32,146 nucleotides of DNA, taken from the NCBI GenBank assembly GCA_002497985.1, contig DAFQ01000027.1, forward strand, positions 1 through 32,146, in the 5' to 3' direction. The position numbers were made by a program, and so were the translations under genes. The notes below the pieces were generated by a model. The model was not told the DNA's origin. It ran no database searches and worked only from the letters and a program-made list of their open reading frames with translations. Shown here piece by piece: positions 15,215-24,095 of this stretch (the stretch's first letter is position 1; each line of letters starts with the position of its first letter). The DNA is from Euryarchaeota archaeon UBA4. GTDB lineage: Archaea; Thermoplasmatota; Poseidoniia; Poseidoniales; Thalassarchaeaceae.

Positions 15215-16132
15215 TCAGAGCTTCGCTAGCTCATCTTTCAGAACGGGAAGGGCTTCTTCCCAGGTTGACACAATCCCATAGTCAGCCACTCCGAATATAG
15301 GTGCATCAGGATCCTTATTTATTGCCACTATGTACTTGCTAGAGCGCATTCCTGCTAGGTGTTGAATCGCCCCACTTATCCCAACCGCGATGTAAAGGCT
15401 GGGATTGACAGTCTTGCCAGTCTGTCCTACCTGCATCCCATGAGGTATCTCGTCCCATGTGTCCACAGCTGCACGGCTAGCTCCAACTGCAGCACCCACT
15501 ACGTCAGCTATTTCATAGAGGTGGGAGAAGTTCGATGGATCTCCCATCCCCCTTCCTCCTGAGATGATAATGTCGGCCTCCGAAACGTCTAGCTTCTCAT
15601 TCGCTTTGGCCAATGCTTCACGAACAGAAACTCCAACATCCGAGCTGTTGTTAACCGTTGAAATCTCAGCGCTTCCCTCGTTACCTGGAGACTCAAAAGA
15701 ATTCTGCCTGACTGATATGGCACAGGGTGGGGAAACTACTGATGTCTCAATCGCCTTTCCCGAGTATATTGGCCTCGTAACCCTAATTCCGCCCCCCAGT
15801 CCAGTCGCATCTTGTATCACTGGTATCTGCCTGATTGCGGCTACCTGGGCCAGAACTTCCCTTCCATGAGCCGATGAAGACGACATCACAACTCCTTCAC
15901 ACAGGGGGGAAATCGCATTCGCCCATGCTCCGCTGTCGAATGAGTCGAAGCAATCGCCCTCTGCAGAAATCACCTTATTCACACCAGAAATTGATGACGC
16001 CTCTTCAGCTCCAATTCCGCCCGGGCAGATTACGGTCGGCGTCCCGTCCATTGAACAGGCAGCACCAACTAGCTGTGCAGTGACGGGATGAAGTGAGTCT
16101 CCAGTAGTTTCAGCAATTATCGTTACTTCCAT
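15215..16132 (-). CDS. etfA: Electron transfer flavoprotein, alpha subunit
   Basis: EtfA binds FAD and, with EtfB, takes electrons from acyl-CoA dehydrogenases and passes them to ETF:quinone oxidoreductase. The 305-residue product has the typical N-terminal domain and the conserved FAD-binding C-terminal half: IIISGGRGMGDPSNF, AAVGASRAAVD, VGQTGKTVNPSLYIAVGISGAIQHLAGM, and VAINKDPDAPIF. It follows etfB by nine bases on the same strand, and a glutaryl-CoA dehydrogenase lies upstream of both, so donor and acceptor are encoded together. The quinone reductase is not in the window. Confidence 0.95.
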   Translation of the reverse strand: MEVTIIAETTGDSLHPVTAQLVGAACSMDGTPTVICPGGIGAEEASSISGVNKVISAEGDCFDSFDSGAWANAISPLCEGVVMSSSSAHGREVLAQVAAIRQIPVIQDATGLGGGIRVTRPIYSGKAIETSVVSPPCAISVRQNSFESPGNEGSAEISTVNNSSDVGVSVREALAKANEKLDVSEADIIISGGRGMGDPSNFSHLYEIADVVGAAVGASRAAVDTWDEIPHGMQVGQTGKTVNPSLYIAVGISGAIQHLAGMRSSKYIVAINKDPDAPIFGVADYGIVSTWEEALPVLKDELAKL

Positions 16133-16141
16133 ATTTTCACC

Positions 16142-16900
16142 TCAAATCACATTGGCCTCATCGCGTAATTTGGAAACGACCGTTGGAACGGATGATGCGC
16201 CCTCGAACTTCTGTCCGGGGGGTTTCTCAGCCGGCGCAGAGTGAGACTCAAGGGAGACTCTGGAATCAATTAGAGAAACCCCAAGGTCGGTTGGCGTTAG
16301 TGACTCAACAGCCTTCTTCTTTGCCATCATAATTCCTCGTACGTTCGGACGCCTCATTTCCATTGACGCCTTGTCAAACGCGAATAGGCACGGCTTGGAA
16401 ACGGAGACCTTCTCATTTCCAGAGGGACTCATCCTCATCGCCAAGAAGCCATCTGCGTCCGTTGAAACTTCAGAAACCATTCCAACGCACGTGAAACCGA
16501 GAATGCTGGCCACTCCAGGGCCAGTTGATCCCGCATTTGTATCTGCGGCCTGCTTGCCACAAAGGACCACATCCGCTCCAACGTGACGAATAGCCGCTGC
16601 AAGGAGGCTCTGCACATTGGAGCTATCCATCCCGGAGTCCTCTGTGAGAACGTGGACTAGCGAATCTGCACCAACAGCCGCAGCGTCAGTCAATATTTTC
16701 GAGGCTCGAGCGGGACCACATGTGATCGCAATCAAATCATCTCCCCCTGACTCCTTCAATTGGAGTGCATACTCAAGGGCATATTCATCGTAAGGGCTCA
16801 TCGACCACTTTCCGACTGCGGCCTCGTCGACCATCCCTCCGGAGACGGTAATTCTTGCAGTTGTATCTGGAACTTGCTTTAGTAGAACTGCTATTGTCAT
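16142..16900 (-). CDS. etfB: Electron transfer flavoprotein, beta subunit
   Basis: EtfB binds AMP and partners EtfA in electron transfer from flavin dehydrogenases. The 252-residue product starts MTIAVLLKQVPDT and includes SPYDEYALEYALQLKE, an ITCGPARASKIL stretch, DVVLCGKQAADTNAGSTGP, and a KPCLFAFDKASMEMRRPNVRGIMMAKKK stretch with the family's conserved basic text. ATG at 16900 gives the canonical start; the frame is open further upstream to 16957, but that extension looks unrelated to the family. etfA follows nine bases later. The glutaryl-CoA dehydrogenase gene ends upstream of it on the same strand only if read in the same direction; the gap there is 75 bases. Confidence 0.95.
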   Translation of the reverse strand: MTIAVLLKQVPDTTARITVSGGMVDEAAVGKWSMSPYDEYALEYALQLKESGGDDLIAITCGPARASKILTDAAAVGADSLVHVLTEDSGMDSSNVQSLLAAAIRHVGADVVLCGKQAADTNAGSTGPGVASILGFTCVGMVSEVSTDADGFLAMRMSPSGNEKVSVSKPCLFAFDKASMEMRRPNVRGIMMAKKKAVESLTPTDLGVSLIDSRVSLESHSAPAEKPPGQKFEGASSVPTVVSKLRDEANVI

Positions 16901-16975
16901 GATATCCCTGCGGACTCGACGAGAAGTGCCCCCTCTATCAAGATTCACCCGTAGCAACTAGGGCGACGATATCGA

Positions 16976-18151
16976 CTATTCTATGCTGCGTGTGAATGCC
17001 TGAATGCCAGTAATGTGCCTTCCAAGAATGAGATTGTGAATGTCATGCGTGCCCTCATAGGTCTTTACCGACTCCAGATTGGCCATATGTCTCATTACCG
17101 GATACTCGTCTAGGATGCCATTGGCCCCATGGATGTCCCTAGCAACACGAGCAATCTCTAGGGCTATGTCCACATTGTTCATCTTTGCAAGGGAGATGTG
17201 CTCAGGAATCCATGTGCCGGCATCTTTCTTCTGTGAAAGGTGAAAAGCAAGGAGTTGAGCCTTTGTAATTTCCCTAAGCATCCACGAGAGTTTGTTCTGG
17301 ACTAATTGGTATGAAGCAATTGGATGTTCGAATTGTATCCTGCTCAGAGCATATTCCCTAGCAGAATCAAAGCAGGCCTGTGCCGCTCCTATCGCCCCCC
17401 ATGAAATGCCATATCTGGCATTATTAAGACAGGAAAATGGCCCTCTAAGTCCCTTTACGCCTGGAAGGATACGGTCCTTCGGGATCTTGCAATCTTGGAA
17501 AACGAGCTCACTGGTCACTGATGCCTTCAGAGAATGCTTCCCTTTCATCTCAGGCGCAGAGAACCCTTCATCGTCCTTCTCGACAATGAAGCCCCTGATG
17601 ACTCCATCCAATTTCGCCCAAACAACCGCGACCTGAGCATTCGTTCCATTGGTAATCCACATCTTCGCCCCATTCAAAAGATAATGATCGCCCATGTCCT
17701 CGGCTCTTGTTATCATATCTCCAGGATTTGATCCGTAATCTGGTTCAGTTAGGCCGAAGCAGCCAATCCATTCGCCGCTGGCCATTTTTGGCAAGTAGTG
17801 ATTCTTTTGATCCTCCGAGCCGAAGTCCCATATTGGGTACATCGCTAGAGATCCTTGGACCGAAGCAAACGACCGAAGTCCACTATCCCCCCTCTCAAGC
17901 TCCCTGCAAATAACGCCATACGCGGCGTATGAAAGGCCAGGACAACCGTATCCCTCGAGAGGGGCACCGAGAACCCCCATATTGCCGAGTTCCTCGCGCC
18001 ACTCGTCAGGAAAAACACCATCTCTGCAGGCATGCTCGATTTTTGGAAGAACTTCATTGTCAACGAAGTCCCTGACCATATCCCTGACCATCCTCTCCTC
18101 TTCCGTCAAAAGTGAATCAACGTCGTAGAAGTCTAGGGCATCGTATGGCAT
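16976..18151 (-). CDS. Glutaryl-CoA dehydrogenase (acyl-CoA dehydrogenase family)
   Basis: This FAD enzyme oxidises and decarboxylates glutaryl-CoA to crotonyl-CoA in lysine and tryptophan breakdown. The 391-residue product has the usual length and family signatures: LRSFASVQGSLAMYPI near the substrate-binding arginine, WIGCFGLTEPDYGSNPGDM and WITNGTNAQVAVVWAK for FAD and substrate, and the catalytic Glu366 in TYEGTHDIHNLILGRHITG. That last text distinguishes glutaryl-CoA dehydrogenases from ordinary acyl-CoA dehydrogenases. The gene lies directly upstream of etfB-etfA, whose product accepts its electrons. The decarboxylating specificity is inferred from the overall match, not proved. Confidence 0.9.
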   Translation of the reverse strand: MPYDALDFYDVDSLLTEEERMVRDMVRDFVDNEVLPKIEHACRDGVFPDEWREELGNMGVLGAPLEGYGCPGLSYAAYGVICRELERGDSGLRSFASVQGSLAMYPIWDFGSEDQKNHYLPKMASGEWIGCFGLTEPDYGSNPGDMITRAEDMGDHYLLNGAKMWITNGTNAQVAVVWAKLDGVIRGFIVEKDDEGFSAPEMKGKHSLKASVTSELVFQDCKIPKDRILPGVKGLRGPFSCLNNARYGISWGAIGAAQACFDSAREYALSRIQFEHPIASYQLVQNKLSWMLREITKAQLLAFHLSQKKDAGTWIPEHISLAKMNNVDIALEIARVARDIHGANGILDEYPVMRHMANLESVKTYEGTHDIHNLILGRHITGIQAFTRSIE

Positions 18152-18208
18152 GTTCTCATGCCTTCGCGAAGGCAGTTACCTCATCAAGGTATGGCAGTGC
18201 CTTTGACC

Positions 18209-19432
18209 CTACTTCCTTGTCCTTCTTCTGCGTCTAGAATCCCTCTTTGAGAACTCCTTCTCCTCTTCTGAACCAATCTTCATGGTGACCCAGTGGCTAA
18301 TTTTTGGCGACATAGACATGGGTATGCTAAGCACGACACCAAGGATGACTAGGGGAAAAGCAATCATGACTATCAAACCCAAGAGGCCATCCGCCCAGGA
18401 ATCTTCTGGGATAGGGTGGAAACTTAGAATCGTCCCTCTGTCAGTAAGTACCCATCCACTATCCCTGTCTGTAGCCCAAGTGAACATGACTCTCTCACCC
18501 GACACCGTAGAGTCGAATTCCACTACATCTGAGTTTTCCAGCCAAGGAAATGAGGCATTAATCCGTGCGTCATGCTCAACAAGTGAGAATGGAGTAAGGA
18601 GCACCATTGATCTATCCTCCGTCTGCCTCTCAATTCCTGTGAAAACCCCCCCCGCTCCAGATATTTCACTAATGCTAACCGATGAAGAAGGGGCGCTGGA
18701 AGAATCCAGGCCGACTGTCGCAATTGCATTTCCTGATGTCAATACGCACACATCCATGGTTGACGGACAAACCAGGCCATTCCAGGGGTATATGCCACCC
18801 CCAATCCAATGTATTGCGTGATCCCTGTCAATAATCGCTATTCCATCGTAGGTGGTCCCGACCACACACAATAGTACATCGCTGTGGCATTCAATTTCGG
18901 TGATGGAACTGCCTGTGCCCAGTCCTTCTAGCAATTGCGCCTCCGCACCTCCGTCACTAGATGCCCTCATCCTCCAAATTGACCCATTCTCCGAACCAAT
19001 GTAGGCCCAGGATCCCCCTTGATTCCAAGCTACAGCAGTAAGGGACTCTCCTCCAAAATCCTCATTTCCAGCAGCATCGGTCACAGAATGATCGTCAGAT
19101 GCATACCTTAGAACCGTTCCATCCTCACCAACAACCAGTGCGGTTAATCCACCAGGGTGGTAGTCCGCATCAGAGAGGGAAACTTCCCCCATAACCGGCA
19201 TTGGAACCTGAATTGAAGGATCTAGGGCACTCATCATTTTCAGTATGGACTCTTCCCCATATGCTAGTACCCATCTTCCAGAGGGGTCAACCGTCGCACC
19301 ATTTAGTCCCAAATCGGTGGAAGATAGACTATCCATCTCGTCAAGCATAACTGCAGATTCCGCATTAACAGGAGAAGCCAACAATATGGCGGCAGAAATC
19401 ATTGCGAACAGCAAGCACGTGACCCGGGCCAT
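18209..19432 (-). CDS. Secreted, C-terminally membrane-anchored propeller-like protein
   Basis: The 407-residue product has a signal peptide (about 1-24: basic MAR, hydrophobic LLFAMISAAILLASP, then VNAESA). A repeat-rich extracellular part follows, with units such as WVLAYGEESILKM, GLTALVVGEDGTVLRY, AVAWNQGGSWAYIGSENGSIWRM and LLCVVGTTYDGIAII. A membrane helix lies at about 350-372, and the highly basic tail ends KRDSRRRRRTRK. This fits a beta-propeller exposed outside the cell and anchored by its C-terminus. No enzyme motif is visible. The gene follows the glutaryl-CoA dehydrogenase region on the same strand but has its own upstream region of about 100 bases shared with the divergent gene at 19532. 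Confidence 0.72.
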   Translation of the reverse strand: MARVTCLLFAMISAAILLASPVNAESAVMLDEMDSLSSTDLGLNGATVDPSGRWVLAYGEESILKMMSALDPSIQVPMPVMGEVSLSDADYHPGGLTALVVGEDGTVLRYASDDHSVTDAAGNEDFGGESLTAVAWNQGGSWAYIGSENGSIWRMRASSDGGAEAQLLEGLGTGSSITEIECHSDVLLCVVGTTYDGIAIIDRDHAIHWIGGGIYPWNGLVCPSTMDVCVLTSGNAIATVGLDSSSAPSSSVSISEISGAGGVFTGIERQTEDRSMVLLTPFSLVEHDARINASFPWLENSDVVEFDSTVSGERVMFTWATDRDSGWVLTDRGTILSFHPIPEDSWADGLLGLIVMIAFPLVILGVVLSIPMSMSPKISHWVTMKIGSEEEKEFSKRDSRRRRRTRK

Positions 19433-19531
19433 GACGTCCCGAGGTGGAATTATGGTTTAGCCCGTTCGACCGACGTCCTCGGGCGTCTAAGTAAAGGCAG
19501 AATTGAAGAGCGGTCCACTCGGCGCAAACCC

Positions 19532-20044
19532 ATGGAGCGATTCGACGTCAGACGGGGATTAGTCAAGCAAGTGAACGGTGAGGGTGGCCTTTCCACCTTG
19601 GCGGCAAGGTATTTTGAACAAGTTGAGAGTACAGGCGAAAACTCCTTCTCAGGTTCCCACGGCATTATGACCTCAATTATTGGAAGCTATGAGGGAAGCG
19701 CTCTGATGATTGATATTACAAATGTCCCGCCCAATTTCGACGACCCTGAAGCTATGAAGTCAGCCATGGATGCAAGGAAAAGGTGGACTTCATTTCTCGA
19801 TGAGGCTACTGGGTACAATTCGAAGCAGAGGGGAGATAAGGCCAAGGAATGGGCTAAGAAGGCATCCAAGGCAAAGTCCGCCATTAGTGCCACCCGCCAT
19901 TTCATTGAGATGTCTGATACCCTGCCCGAAGACAAGATTTCAGAGGCAGAGTCAATTATAGCAGAGATTGAGCAGGCCCTGGAGTCAAACGACAACACGA
20001 GGGCGGCTGGGCGCGCCGAGAAGCTAAACAAGCTGTTCAATTAG
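19532..20044 (+). CDS. Conserved archaeal protein, DUF5611-like, with helical tail
   Basis: The 170-residue product starts MERFDVRRGLVKQ and contains RWTSFLDEATGYNSKQRGDKAKEWAKKA, which I recall as close to the signature of the archaeal DUF5611 family; I hold this with moderate confidence. About 100-170 forms a long charged helical region with likely coiled-coil character (SEAESIIAEIEQALESND). No function is known. It precedes tyrS by eight bases and is very probably in the same transcript, which may hint at a link with tRNA or translation. A TATA-like CTAAGTAAAG lies about 40 bases before the start. Confidence 0.7.
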   Translation: MERFDVRRGLVKQVNGEGGLSTLAARYFEQVESTGENSFSGSHGIMTSIIGSYEGSALMIDITNVPPNFDDPEAMKSAMDARKRWTSFLDEATGYNSKQRGDKAKEWAKKASKAKSAISATRHFIEMSDTLPEDKISEAESIIAEIEQALESNDNTRAAGRAEKLNKLFN

Positions 20045-20052
20045 GTGAAAAA

Positions 20053-21171
20053 ATGAATGATCAGGATCCTCTCTATGATCTAGATGAGGAATCCCGTGAC
20101 ACCGTTCAGAATATGTTCTCTGGTTGTGAGGAAGTTGTCGGTGTGGAGCACGTCGCATCAGTTCTCTCTGGCTCACCTTCCCATTCGGGGGATGCCCAAC
20201 TCGTCGCTTACATCGGACTAGAGCCAAGTGGCAAGGCCCATCTGGGATGGGTAATCCTGTCCGACACAATTCGCAATCTCTTAGATTCAAATGTTAACGT
20301 AATTGTCCTATTGGCTGATTGGCATGCATGGGTAAATGACAAGTTTGGAAGAGATATGGAGAAGATATCCCTTGCAGGGGATTACATGACTGAAGTTTTC
20401 AGAACCCTTCTTGGAAATCCTCCTGAGGGAGAAGGGCCCGGGCAAATTAGATTCATCCGGGCTTCCGAGGTAATGGATTCCGGCAAATACTGGGAGAGAG
20501 TTCTGAGATGCTCAAAAAATATGAGCCTGTCAAGGGTTAGGAGGACATTCAGTATTATGGGGAGGGCAGAGGACTCCTCCGACCATGACCTCTCAGCCTT
20601 TTACTATCCGGCCCTCCAGGCTGCCGATATTTTCGAATTGAAGGTCGACATTGCATTCGGTGGAATGGATCAAAGAAAGGCCCACATGTACATGAGGGAA
20701 GTAGCAGATCGAAATGGTTGGACAAAGGCAACATGCATCCACACCCCTATGCTCTCCGGACTCAAGGGCCCAGGTGGGAGGATGGACTCTTATGACCATA
20801 AGATGTCAAAATCAGATCCCAACAACGCCGTCCTATTGCACGACGATCACGATTTGCTAAAGAAGAAAATGAAGAAGGCGTTTCTAGAAGTGGGAAACTC
20901 CTCTTCCGCGATATTCGAGATCGTTGAACATGTAATTCTACCAAGACTCGGATTAGTTAAGGTAACTCCAGATCCAAAATACGGAGTTCCATCTGAATAC
21001 ACCGATTTACAATCATTTTCAAGTGCTGTTTCAGAAGGAGCAGTCCATCCTCTAGATGCCAAAATGGCCGTTGCGGAGGGCCTTTTAGACGTCCTTGCCC
21101 CCATTTCTGAGCATTTCTCATCCAGAACAGAGCTGATGTCTGCAATTAATTCAATCACTGGCTCCCAGTAG
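20053..21171 (+). CDS. tyrS: Tyrosyl-tRNA synthetase
   Basis: A class I aminoacyl-tRNA synthetase of archaeal/eukaryotic TyrRS type, charging tRNA-Tyr in the cytoplasm. The 372-residue product has the HIGH-equivalent HLGW (63-66) after YIGLEPSGKA, the tyrosine pocket and fold text LQAADIFELKVDIAFGGMDQRKAHM, and KMSKS at 250-254 followed by DPNNAV. The GGMDQRK text favours TyrRS over the related TrpRS. The length is slightly above the usual archaeal 310-360 residues. It follows the DUF5611-like gene closely and ends before HMG-CoA synthase, which has its own promoter-like sequence. Confidence 0.92.
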   Translation: MNDQDPLYDLDEESRDTVQNMFSGCEEVVGVEHVASVLSGSPSHSGDAQLVAYIGLEPSGKAHLGWVILSDTIRNLLDSNVNVIVLLADWHAWVNDKFGRDMEKISLAGDYMTEVFRTLLGNPPEGEGPGQIRFIRASEVMDSGKYWERVLRCSKNMSLSRVRRTFSIMGRAEDSSDHDLSAFYYPALQAADIFELKVDIAFGGMDQRKAHMYMREVADRNGWTKATCIHTPMLSGLKGPGGRMDSYDHKMSKSDPNNAVLLHDDHDLLKKKMKKAFLEVGNSSSAIFEIVEHVILPRLGLVKVTPDPKYGVPSEYTDLQSFSSAVSEGAVHPLDAKMAVAEGLLDVLAPISEHFSSRTELMSAINSITGSQ

Positions 21172-21212
21172 GTCATTGCAATAATGACTTCAAGCAAATT
21201 CCTCTGGGGCAG

Positions 21213-21221
21213 ATATCATAA
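21213..21221 (+). promoter_or_regulatory. Candidate TATA box of the HMG-CoA synthase gene
   Basis: ATATCATAA in the intergenic gap between tyrS and the HMG-CoA synthase gene. A start about 26 bases downstream would fall near 21243, leaving a leader of about a dozen bases that includes GTGAGG ahead of ATG 21255. Predicted by eye only. Confidence 0.3.
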
Positions 21222-21254
21222 CCCACACTTCTCCGGCCGGAAGTGAGGGAAACC

Positions 21255-22805
21255 ATGTCAGAGGTGGGTATAGACGATATTTCAATCTATTTTCCGCGCC
21301 TATATTTCGACATGAAGGACTTCGCAGACTTCAGAGGCGCCGATTTCAGTAAATTGAACAAAGGACTCGGCCTATCCGCGATGGCGATACCAGATGTTCA
21401 CGAGGATACTGCCACTATGGGCGCGAATGCTGCTTCAAGGCTCATCGACAGAAATGGAATAGATCCAAGTTCTATCGGCAGGGTATACCTGGGGACTGAA
21501 TCAGCTTTGGACGGTGCCAAACCAACTGCTACATACATCATGGACATGCTCGAACAGAGGTACTCTCCTAGATTCGGTGGAGACTGCTTTAGGAATTGTG
21601 ACGTAGTAGACTTGACCTTCGCTTGTATTGGCGCAGTTGATGCAATGCACAATACACTAGATTGGGTAGCCCGGGGTGGAATTGAGGAGGATAGAATTGG
21701 AATAGTTGTATTCGCTGATAATGCAAAGTATGACCTTGGTTCCAGTGGTGAGTACACGCAGGGAGCTGGAGGTGGAGCCATACTAATCAGGCACAATCCA
21801 AGGCTTCTGGAGATTCCTGATATCTGGGGAGTTTCCACAATGCCCGTTCACGACTTCTTCAAGCCCCGTAGAGAGGTGGAAACTAGAAAAATCATCGAGA
21901 ATGTTCTCGATTTGGCAATGGAAAGTGGAGAGAAACTCAAGGATGGCCTGGCGGACAAGATTCTGAAGCTACTCCCGACATCAAGTAAGAAGGACGAGTT
22001 AATCTTCGAGAATGAAAAATTGATGATTCACAAAGATATGCCAGTCTTCGATGGCCAGTTTTCCAATAGGTGTTATTCCGAGTCAGTAAAAACGGCTTTC
22101 ATAGATTTTAGAGCGAAGGCGATAAGGGATGGCAGGTATGACCCCGAGAACGATGAGATTCTCACTGAACAGTGGAAGAGGATCATTGTCCACTTGCCTT
22201 ATGCATTCCAGGGAAAAAGGATGTTCCCAGATGTTTTCAGGCATGACAGAAGGCATCTTCCCCTGTGGGATGAAATCGTGGAAGAGATAGGCCCAGAGCC
22301 TTTCCCGGAGAACTATCCAGACACTCCCGAGGGAATAGAAGAATTCGAGAAGGCGAACGATCAGTATAGGAGACTTATTTCTAAGACTACACAATTCAAG
22401 GATTTCGCAGAGAGCCGGATTGAGAAAACTCAGCGGGCATCCAGCCTCATTGGGAACCAATACACAGGTTCGATTTTCCTAGCTTTGATGTCAACAATGG
22501 AAAGCGACTACCTTGATGATGTGGACATGACTGGCAAGAGGGTCGGATTGTGCGGATATGGCTCAGGTGCTAAGGCCAAGGTATTCGAGGGAGTCGTCCA
22601 AGATGGTTGGATGGATGTAGTTTCAAGGTTCAGCCTATTTGACAGGCTATCTGGCCGCCACCCTATTGACAAGTCAGAATATGAGTCCCTCCACAGGGGA
22701 AGCAGGAAGGTTTCCGTATTGACTCCCCATGAAGAGTTCGCTTTGGTGGGAATTGGTGCCGATGGCGATCTAGAGGGGCAGCGAAGATACGCTTGGTTCG
22801 ACTAG
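21255..22805 (+). CDS. Hydroxymethylglutaryl-CoA synthase
   Basis: This enzyme condenses acetyl-CoA and acetoacetyl-CoA to HMG-CoA, the entry to the mevalonate pathway for archaeal isoprenoid lipids. The 516-residue product has the thiolase-fold catalytic Cys124 in DLTFACIGAVDAM, the general Glu region at EDTATMGANAA, His313 in HLPYAFQGKRMF, and the C-terminal GNQYTGSIFLALMS. Most archaeal HMG-CoA synthases are near 350 residues. Here there is an extra segment at about 203-261, between HDFFKPR and MPVFDGQFS, and an extended C-terminal half, as in eukaryotic/bacterial enzymes. ATG at 21255 follows GTGAGG; GTG at 21243 is an alternative. It is convergent with the acyl-CoA dehydrogenase gene, the stop codons being adjacent. 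Confidence 0.9.
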   Translation: MSEVGIDDISIYFPRLYFDMKDFADFRGADFSKLNKGLGLSAMAIPDVHEDTATMGANAASRLIDRNGIDPSSIGRVYLGTESALDGAKPTATYIMDMLEQRYSPRFGGDCFRNCDVVDLTFACIGAVDAMHNTLDWVARGGIEEDRIGIVVFADNAKYDLGSSGEYTQGAGGGAILIRHNPRLLEIPDIWGVSTMPVHDFFKPRREVETRKIIENVLDLAMESGEKLKDGLADKILKLLPTSSKKDELIFENEKLMIHKDMPVFDGQFSNRCYSESVKTAFIDFRAKAIRDGRYDPENDEILTEQWKRIIVHLPYAFQGKRMFPDVFRHDRRHLPLWDEIVEEIGPEPFPENYPDTPEGIEEFEKANDQYRRLISKTTQFKDFAESRIEKTQRASSLIGNQYTGSIFLALMSTMESDYLDDVDMTGKRVGLCGYGSGAKAKVFEGVVQDGWMDVVSRFSLFDRLSGRHPIDKSEYESLHRGSRKVSVLTPHEEFALVGIGADGDLEGQRRYAWFD

Positions 22806-23987
22806 CTACTCGGAGCCAATCGAACGACTGATGACAATTCTCTGCACTTCCTGAGTTCCTTCGTAAATTTGAGTTATCTTCGCATCTCTGAAGAATCTTT
22901 CAACCGGGAAGTCAGTCGTATATCCATATCCACCAAGTACTTGGACGGCTCTTTCCGTTACCCACATCGCTGTATCGCCGGCAAATAACTTCGCCATACT
23001 GGCCTCTTTCGTATGCCTCGGAGCTCCCTCTGAGTAATGCCTCCCTTTCGCCCATGCAGCCCTGTAGACCATCATCCTTGAAGCATCAATCTGAGTCGCC
23101 ATGTCGGCCAAATAGTTCCCAATACTCTGGTGGAGTGCAATCGGCTTTCCGAAAGCCTCCCTCTCGTGTGCGTAATTCAGAGCTGATTCATATGCGCCTT
23201 GGGAAATCCCAAGTGCCTGGGCGGCAATCCCAATTCTCGAATTATCCAGGGCGTTCATGGCTATAGGAAAACCATCTCCAGGGCCCTTCAGCACATTCTC
23301 AATTGGAACTTTGCAATCTTCAAGAAGCAATGAGCAAGTATCCGATGAGCGAATTCCCAATTTGTCCTCCTTTTTTCCCACAGAGAAGCCTTCGAAATCC
23401 TTCTCAACGATGAAAGCAGTGGTTCCCCCATGCTTCTTCACTCCAAAATCAGGGTGATCGACATCCTTTGCGAATAGGACATAGATATCTGCACTATTGC
23501 CATTCGTTACCCACATCTTCTCTCCGTTCAGGACGTAGTGCTTTCCATCGTCACTGAGCTTCGCTTTGCAGCTCATTGCTGCAGCATCCGTCCCAGCACC
23601 AGCCTCGGAAAGGGAATAGGCACCGATCTCATCACCGGCGAGCCTACTGAGATACTCACTCTTCTGGGCATCATTCCCATGAAGTGCTATAGTTTTCGAA
23701 CAGAGGCCAACATGTACACAGAACATAACGGAGAAGGATGCATCTACTCTAGCAAGCTCCTCCACAATTATGGCCTCAGTAATATCATCAACCGGGCTAC
23801 CCCCATATTCCTCTGGAATAGTTATCCCCTGGAGTCCATATTCGCAGAATTTTTTCCACTCCCCGAGAGGAGCCCTCTGTTCCTTGTCCCTTTCAAGGAT
23901 TGAGGGAGAAAGAACCTCTTCTGCGAATCCCCTGACCATCTCTCGAATCATGCTCTGCTCTTCGTTTTCAGCGAAATCCATCGACAT
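22806..23987 (-). CDS. Acyl-CoA dehydrogenase
   Basis: A FAD-dependent acyl-CoA dehydrogenase of beta-oxidation or branched-chain amino acid catabolism, reducing ETF. The 393-residue product has the family signatures: GAYSLSEAGAGTDAAAM, MWVTNGNSADIYVLFAK, YAHEREAFGKPIALHQSIG, QVLGGYGYTTDFPVERFFRDAKI, and the catalytic Glu376 in IYEGTQEVQR, the placement typical of short-chain and general acyl-CoA dehydrogenases. ATG at 23987 starts MSMDFAENEEQSMI; the frame is open farther upstream, but that part looks unrelated. It is divergent from the GcvH-like gene. Exact substrate cannot be read from the sequence. Confidence 0.92.
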   Translation of the reverse strand: MSMDFAENEEQSMIREMVRGFAEEVLSPSILERDKEQRAPLGEWKKFCEYGLQGITIPEEYGGSPVDDITEAIIVEELARVDASFSVMFCVHVGLCSKTIALHGNDAQKSEYLSRLAGDEIGAYSLSEAGAGTDAAAMSCKAKLSDDGKHYVLNGEKMWVTNGNSADIYVLFAKDVDHPDFGVKKHGGTTAFIVEKDFEGFSVGKKEDKLGIRSSDTCSLLLEDCKVPIENVLKGPGDGFPIAMNALDNSRIGIAAQALGISQGAYESALNYAHEREAFGKPIALHQSIGNYLADMATQIDASRMMVYRAAWAKGRHYSEGAPRHTKEASMAKLFAGDTAMWVTERAVQVLGGYGYTTDFPVERFFRDAKITQIYEGTQEVQRIVISRSIGSE

Positions 23988-24095
23988 CCCTGATGCTCCG
24001 AGAGGCCCGTCATTGTTAACTTCTCGTTGAAAATTACGAGATCTCGCCGAGCGAATAGTTGAAAACGGATTTCGGTGGGCGGCCGGACGAATCAC

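Noticed and set aside
24037..24046. Palindrome CGAGATCTCG between the divergent acyl-CoA dehydrogenase and GcvH-like genes
   Set aside because: Ten bases with no repeat elsewhere in the window; such short palindromes arise by chance, so I do not call it an operator.
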